The notes beneath the pieces are model-generated. The model was not told the origin of the DNA and did no database searches. It saw nothing but the letters and a program-made list of their open reading frames with translations. Below, one piece after another: positions 58,351 to 64,000 of a stretch of DNA of 64,000 bases; positions within the stretch are counted from its first letter, which is position 1, and the number at the start of each line of letters is the position of its first letter. The stretch is from the NCBI GenBank assembly GCA_951799425.1, contig OX637395.1:9010951-9074950 (forward strand), in the 5' to 3' direction. This DNA is from Ilex aquifolium (taxonomy: Eukaryota > Streptophyta > Magnoliopsida > Aquifoliales > Aquifoliaceae). The position numbers and the translations under genes were made by a program.

Positions 58351-59833
58351 TTATAATTTTGAATTTTATTTTTCTTGTTTTCTAAAAAAAAAAAATAAAA
58401 AAAAAAAAAAAAAAAAAAAAACCACTTCCTTGAAAAATGGTATTTTCTCTATGCTTAAATGTCAAATGTATATTGCTATTTGTTATTCTTAAGGTAAAGA
58501 ATGACCAGACTCAAAAATAGAATCGGTATATAACCGACATTCCATGAAAAACCTGACATTACCAGTGGAGATGATAAAGAATACCATGGTAAGTTTTGAG
58601 CCTTATCATACTTTTGAGAGATAATTAACATTTATTCAAGTAAGGTCTTTCATTCTCTATTTTTGAATAATCTCATTAAATTTGCTTTGATTGACGCAAC
58701 TAAGGTAATCTGTTGACATATCCCCAAGAAATCTGTTCATACGACACATACATGTTCACATACTTGAGAAAGGATTTTAGGCCATCTTTGATTTGATATT
58801 GAGCCTTAGCCATTTTTTCTGCAAAATTATTTCCCTAGTCAGCCATGTTTGAGCCCTCAATGTATGATTTCTTCTTTGATAAACCCAAATATTTACCAAG
58901 CCACAAGAAAACATACTGGACACACCATTGCTATCTAATTTTCTTGCACACTCTTATTAATTAATATGACACAGAAATGCAAAGAAATGGGAAAACTGTG
59001 GAGATTACTTTTCGATGATAAGGAGAATCAATGAAAAAAAAAAAAAAAAAGAAATCATTTCTGGGCAAAATGTCGAAAAGCTAGAAAGAAGTGTGCTACA
59101 TTACAGAATGAAAAGATAGCTTTTGAAAACCTCTGACGTCATTTCATTAGCCACTGACCTCTGGCCACGCTACAACCTATGAAAAGCCCTAATTGATCTC
59201 AAGTCTGTTACATGTGTGTGTTGTTAATCAAAATTGGGGTATGGTAAATAGTATTTCTTTAAATTGCATCAATATTCTTTCATGAGATTATGCCAAACAT
59301 GATTAGTTTGTTTCCGTAAACTTCACTTCCTTCCTAATTGTGCATGTGATTTTTCGATTGGCCACCTTCTGATCACATGCCCCGTGAGAGACAAGTCACT
59401 ATAATCGGAGTGAATTTTTGCTGAGAGCATTCTACGAGAGGTTTGTGAAATCGAAGCTATCCATGGAAGGTAGTAAAGTGGAGTGTTTGTTATATAACAA
59501 TTCTTGTTGCTAGAATGATCATTCTTACTACATAGGGAATTTCAAATACCAATATAACAAGTGTTTATTTTTGCGTATATTACGTACCAATGACAGAGAA
59601 GTGTTCTATGTTCTAAAAAAAAAAATTTCAACTATCATGGTGCTAATGCATATACACATTTTTTTTCACAATGGAGTTTGTAGGTAGCTTCACTGAAAAC
59701 CTTCACGAGACAAAACTCGTCCACTAGGAATCACCTAGGGGTTTAACGGCTTATTGCATATGCTAAATGCAATCGTGTTATCTACGAAAGTGATTTTGTT
59801 ATGCTGTTATTTATTACTAGGGACTAGTAATGT
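58351..59833. other. 3' non-coding region of element A
   Basis: Contains two A-rich tracts (58384-58422, 59036-59050) and otherwise complex sequence. No gene of recognisable type. Confidence 0.45.
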
Positions 59834-59834
59834 T

Positions 59835-59848
59835 TAGGTTGGGGGGTG
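59835..59848 (+). other. Polypurine tract of element A
   Basis: taggttggggggtg lies directly before the 3' LTR, the expected place for plus-strand priming. Confidence 0.85.
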
Positions 59849-61729
59849 TGATTAACCCTAATTAATGCAAAATGTAATTAAATTAAAAGGTCAATTGTGT
59901 AATTAAATAAAGTTAAACTAGTCAAAATAAATCTAATTAGGGTTAATGTGTGAATTAAGGATAATGCATTGAATGTTGTTCTTTTCAGGTTTTTATGCGT
60001 CAAAACGACGGGAGCCAATTATCAAAGCATGGAGAGCAACTTATCAAAGCATAGGGTGTAAATTATTAAAGCTCAAAACAAAGGGAGATCAAAGTGTAAA
60101 TCAAGATCTTCTTGATATTTGTAATTAAATATCTTTTAGGATAAATATCTTTTAGGATATTTGTAATTAAATATCTTTTAGGATAAATATCTTTTAGGAT
60201 ATTTGTAATTAAATATCTTTTAGGATAAATATCTTTTAGGATATTTGTAATTAAATATCTTTTAGGATAAATATCTTTTAGGATATTTGTAATTAAATAT
60301 ATTTTAGGATAAATATATTTTAGGATATTTGTAATTTGGATGCCTATAAATACCCCCCTTGGGGGCTTGTAATGGGCATCCTTCTCTTGTTTCATTTTTC
60401 TTGTAAAGAACATTTCTTCCTAGTGGAAAACACTCCAAAGGTCTTGAATCTTTTTCTTGAATCATCTTTCAAGTATTATTGCTTTATTTACTTTCTTGAG
60501 TTATTGTTTTCTTTTTATTAGATCTTGGTTGTGAATTAAACACCAAGAAGTTATTGTTTTCTTTTATGTTTTAGATCTTGGTTGTGAATTAAACACCAAG
60601 AAGTTATTGTTTTCTTTTATGTTTTAGATCTTGGTTGTGAATTAAACACCAAGAAGTTATTGTTTTCTTTTATGTTTTTATTATATCTTGGTTGTGGATT
60701 AAACACCAAGAAGTTGTTGTTTTCTTTTTATTAGATCTTGGTTGTGAATTAAACACCAAGAAGTTGTTGTTTTCTTTTATGTATTATCATCTCTTGGTTG
60801 TGGATTAAACACCAAGTATTTATTGCTTTCTTTTAATTTAAGTATTGTTTTCTTTTACTTCCATTGTTGGAGCTTCCTTCTTCCCCTTAGAGGAGTGAAA
60901 CTCTTCCACTTTTCTAGAGCTTTACCAAAGCCGTGAAGGGTGGAACGTGATTCACTCATTCTTTGTCGAAGATCGGCTCCTTGTTTAGCTATTTTACTTT
61001 AAAGCATTTCACTTTTAGTGCTTGAGCATTTTACTTTGTAACACCTTTTGGGGATGAGTACCATTCATCATTCTAGCTTTACCATAGCTATGAAGGGTGA
61101 GTAGTCCTCATTCACTCTTTGGGAAGGGATGATAGATATGTAAAAGATTAATCCGGACATTATGTTTGTGTATCACATTTATGCTTAAATGTTCTATACT
61201 CCACTTGATTTTTGGGTGATTGAATGCACCTAGCAAAGTAAAGGTACTTTGTATAATCAACGGATCTTTCTATGATAAATGGATGACTCCTACATGGAAA
61301 GATCCATTGATTCAAGGCAAGTACCCTAACTAACTCTTCATGACAAACTTTCAATGTCCACAATTATTGCACTTCATTCCTATCTTCCGATTAATTTGCC
61401 GTTAGCACGGGAGTTAATTGAGTTATAAAGCATAAACATAATGCACCGGATAATCAACTACATATTCTGATTCCCGAACCAAAGAGTGTTTGTTACATTT
61501 AATCATCTTATATTTTGTCTAGAAAAATACCCATTGGAAAGAATTTTACATTCTATCCAAAACTTCCCACAACTTCAAAATCATAATATTTCCAGTTACA
61601 AGTCTTTCTCACTATTTACTTCAAAGAACACCAACCATAGTTCCCTGAGGATTCGACTCTGGACTCAAACCAGATTATTACTACAACTTGACCGCCTGCA
61701 CTTGGGTGTACACATTTCGGATCAAGTCA
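59849..61729 (+). repeat. 3' LTR of element A
   Basis: Same length as the 5' LTR. Differences noticed: one base in the last 42-bp repeat region (60319 side) and 'gttagcacggg' versus 'gttgacacggg' near 61403. Followed by the TSD gttat. Confidence 0.95.
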
Positions 61730-61734
61730 GTTAT

Positions 61735-62710
61735 GCTATCAAATGTTGATTTGTGTTAATTTGCAGGACAAAAGCGTAAATTTTGGAGTTAAATTATGGG
61801 AAGACGAAGCATAGCTCAAAGGAAAACACACTGGATCACGCGTCCGGACGGAAGATGAACACGCGTCCGGACGCGAGTGGCAGAAAGGCGATCAGAAGAA
61901 GAACAAACTCACTGGAAGTTGCGTCCGGACGAAATAAGGACACGCGTGTCGAAGATCTGCTGATGCTAGACTTAGAATTTTGACGAGAATCAATCTCTTT
62001 TCTGGGAGGTTATTAATACAAATTGAAGACTTTGTAAGGGGGATCTTTTTTTCATCTTTTTGCTCACGACTTCTTGAGTGTATTTTTGCAATTCTTTTAT
62101 GGCCGGCTAAAAGGTTAAGCTAGGGCTAGGGAAAACCTCTCAGTGAAGTACGGTATTTTTATAGACTTTGCACTTAATGATTTATGATATTGTGTTAATC
62201 TAATTTCTAATCTTATAGAAAAGTTTTTGTTCTGTAAAAACTCCTGAGTTGTTGTGCCATGTACATCGATTGCTTGAGTTTCCCTGCGAATAAATAACTG
62301 GTTATTCCACGCTTGAAGTGTTAACATTGTTTCATAAAATATTATGATTGATTTATTATTCAGGTTTCTGAATAATCTTTTGGTTATAACTTTTGGTTTT
62401 CTTACTTGATTTGTTATCTGGATTAACCGACATTTAATTCCTGTTTCAAATCAAGCCTTGAGTCTTTAATTATTACCGTATGACATTGAGAGGGAGTACC
62501 TGATGCTCTAGTAATTTTATTACTGCTTTAATTATTAAATTAAATTGTTTTCAATCAACAACTCTTCAAACAAATGTTCTCCATTTTAATTTAGTAGTGT
62601 TTGTGTGATTGTTGACTTGTTCCAATTCCCTGTGGATTCGACCTCGGGCTTCCGAGAATATATTACTCTGCTCAACCTACGCTTGGGTTTACACTTTCAA
62701 AGTTGAAGCA
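61735..62710 (+). repeat. Element B 5' LTR, right part
   Basis: Resumes after element A and its TSD and ends GTTGAAGCA just before a PBS. Contains three ACGCGTCCGGACG-type CG palindromes (61838-61935) and the 'ccctgtggattcgacctcgg' block (62630) matching the end region of many Athila LTRs and of element A's own LTR (49440). Confidence 0.85.
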
Positions 62711-62716
62711 AGTTTT

Positions 62717-62734
62717 TGGCGCCGTTGCCGGGGA
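62717..62734 (+). other. Primer-binding site of element B
   Basis: TGGCGCCGTTGCCGGGGA, identical to that of element A. Confidence 0.9.
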
Positions 62735-63011
62735 ATTGAAAAAAAACAAGGAGCCATCACATCTTTCGAGGTGTTCGGTATTTGCGATTCGTCGGAGAAC
62801 CGATAACTTCGTTCCAATTTCTTTTATTTGTATTTTCTGGCAATTTATTTACTTTTCGTTATTTATTTAGATTTCTATTTTATTTGTTTTGTTTAGTTGT
62901 TTTATGAGCTCTTGACATCGTGATTTGAGTGGACGTTTAATAAGAGAGGAGTTAGATACTCTGTTTGGAAATCTATTTGATTCGTCTGATTTAAATTTTT
63001 CTGTGCACACA

Positions 63012-64000
63012 ATGACTGTTAATTCTAACATTAATAGGCAGAATGAACTTCCCCCACATGAGGACCATATTGATAGAGTAAGCAATCATGATGAGAATGA
63101 TGTGGATAATTTGAATGTTAATCAAGGTAGGACTTTGCGTGAATATCTACAACCTGTATTACTCACTGAACCGTCATGCATAATTTTTCCATTGAATGCC
63201 ATTAATTTTGTTTTCAAACCTGGCATGATTCAATTACTTCCAAAATTCCTGGGTATAGGTGAAGAAAACCCATATTTGCACATCAGAGAATTTGGGGATG
63301 TATGTGCTATGTTTCATGACCAGAATGTTGCAATGGATATAGTCAGGCTGAAGTTATTTCCTTTTTCATTAAAGGAGAAAGCTAAAACTTGGTTATATTC
63401 GTTGAGATCTAGGTCTATAGGAACATGGCAAGAGATGCATAAACAATTTTTAAAGAAATTTTTTCCCACACATCGCACAAACTCTTTGAAAAGACAAATC
63501 ATGAATTTTTCTCAAAAGGAGTCTGAAAATTTTTATCAAAGTTGGGAAAGATTGAAAGAACTTCTTGCATCTTGTCCACATCATGGTTATGAAAGCTGGC
63601 GCATAATAAGTTTCTTTTATGAGGGTTTAGGCCCACATCTGCATCAATTTATTGAGATGATGTGTAATGGTGATTTTATGAATAAGGAACCAGATGATGC
63701 TTTTGACTATTTAGACCAATTAGCCGAGAATGCACAATCTTGGAATACTACATCCCAGGAACCCTCTAGAGGTAAAACTGCACAATCATCATCATCTGGT
63801 GGGGGTAAGTATCAGTTGAAGGAGGAATATGACATTGGGGCTAGGATTGCCATCTTAGCTAGGAGGGTAGAAGCTATGGAATATAAAAGGGTTAATGAGG
63901 TTGACACAATACCTGTTGAGGAAGTCTGTAGTTTTTGTGACACCCCCGGACACCCAGTTAAACAGTGTCCAACATTGCCTATGTTAAAAGAGGTTTTGCA
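63012..64000 (+). CDS. Athila gag of element B (runs off the window)
   Basis: Open from ATG 63012 to the window end (329 codons), homologous to element A gag: TLREYLQP, KPGMIQLLPKFLGIG, ENPYLHIREF, RQIMNFSQKESENFYQSWERLKEL, and the knuckle CSFCDTPGHPVKQC near the end. An earlier ATG at 62904 is in the same frame but is followed by TGA at 62913; the frame between reads like protein (SGRLIREELDTLFGNL), so the ancestral start may have been there. Protein identity to element A gag is moderate, so A and B are different families. Confidence 0.9.
   Translation, partial: MTVNSNINRQNELPPHEDHIDRVSNHDENDVDNLNVNQGRTLREYLQPVLLTEPSCIIFPLNAINFVFKPGMIQLLPKFLGIGEENPYLHIREFGDVCAMFHDQNVAMDIVRLKLFPFSLKEKAKTWLYSLRSRSIGTWQEMHKQFLKKFFPTHRTNSLKRQIMNFSQKESENFYQSWERLKELLASCPHHGYESWRIISFFYEGLGPHLHQFIEMMCNGDFMNKEPDDAFDYLDQLAENAQSWNTTSQEPSRGKTAQSSSSGGGKYQLKEEYDIGARIAILARRVEAMEYKRVNEVDTIPVEEVCSFCDTPGHPVKQCPTLPMLKEVL

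Larger units (their letters stand above)
47646..61729 (+). mobile_element. Athila-like Ty3/Gypsy retrotransposon A, full length, 14.1 kb
   Basis: Complete element: 5' LTR, PBS, gag-pol, accessory region, PPT, 3' LTR, flanked by perfect 5-bp TSDs gttat (47641-47645 and 61730-61734). The LTRs are the same length (1881 bp, constant offset 12203) and differ by only about three bases by eye, so insertion is recent. The primer-binding site is the Asp-tRNA type used by Athila, and the gag ([24 protein letters not shown]) and protease ([10 protein letters not shown]) are of Athila type. No env-like gene is recognised; two copies of a small two-gene module occupy that place. Confidence 0.95.

Noticed and set aside
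55253..59833. Search for an env-like gene of Athila type
   Set aside because: No long frame with signal peptide and transmembrane ends is present; only the small duplicated ORFs are seen.

Overview
This is nuclear DNA of a flowering plant, most likely a eudicot. It is AT-rich, its genes have GT-AG introns, and it is packed with LTR retrotransposons, hAT, Mutator and MITE-type elements. It carries one complete host gene, a Ca2+-pumping ATPase of the ACA4/ACA11 clade. I saw no tRNA, rRNA or CRISPR locus. The species cannot be named from the sequence.

Layout. 1-5.2 kb: a 750-bp hairpin, a small hAT-like element and a solo LTR just upstream of the pump promoter. 5.4-15.5 kb: the seven-exon Ca2+-ATPase (1045 codons, open throughout), with a 4.8-kb first intron full of MITE-like elements. 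15.5-24.2 kb: MITEs, a hAT element (perfect 8-bp target duplication) with a nested Mutator-like element, sitting inside a decayed unrecognised gene, then a partial copy of ACA exon 1 plus intron 1 that has itself been hit by a second solo LTR. 24.2-31 kb: arrays of short repeats in both orientations, interrupted by a LINE fragment. 31-43.8 kb: a decayed Mutator-type territory with a plant transposon protein, a divergent FAR1/MULE transposase and an intron-containing ULP1-like SUMO-protease gene that retains its catalytic triad residues. 44-46.3 kb: a GRF/zinc-knuckle pseudogene and a Myb/SANT-like gene.

47.6-64 kb: two Athila-like Ty3/Gypsy elements. Element A (47646-61729, 14.1 kb, TSD gttat, nearly identical LTRs) is inserted in the 5' LTR of element B, whose gag runs off the window. 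Element A has one long gag-pol frame broken by a single amber codon.

The most unusual content is the 4.6-kb stretch between pol and the 3' LTR of element A. Instead of a recognisable env-like gene it holds a tandemly duplicated two-gene module: a 43-48 residue one-helix membrane peptide followed by a 141-143 residue basic zinc-finger protein. The two zinc-finger proteins are about 70% identical without gaps and both are open, so they look maintained. Their layout (basic arginine-rich stretch directly before a Cys-rich finger) resembles the nucleic-acid-binding proteins of carlaviruses (Carla_C4 family). I infer, without being able to search, that this retrotransposon may carry an accessory, possibly anti-silencing or movement-like, gene cassette.
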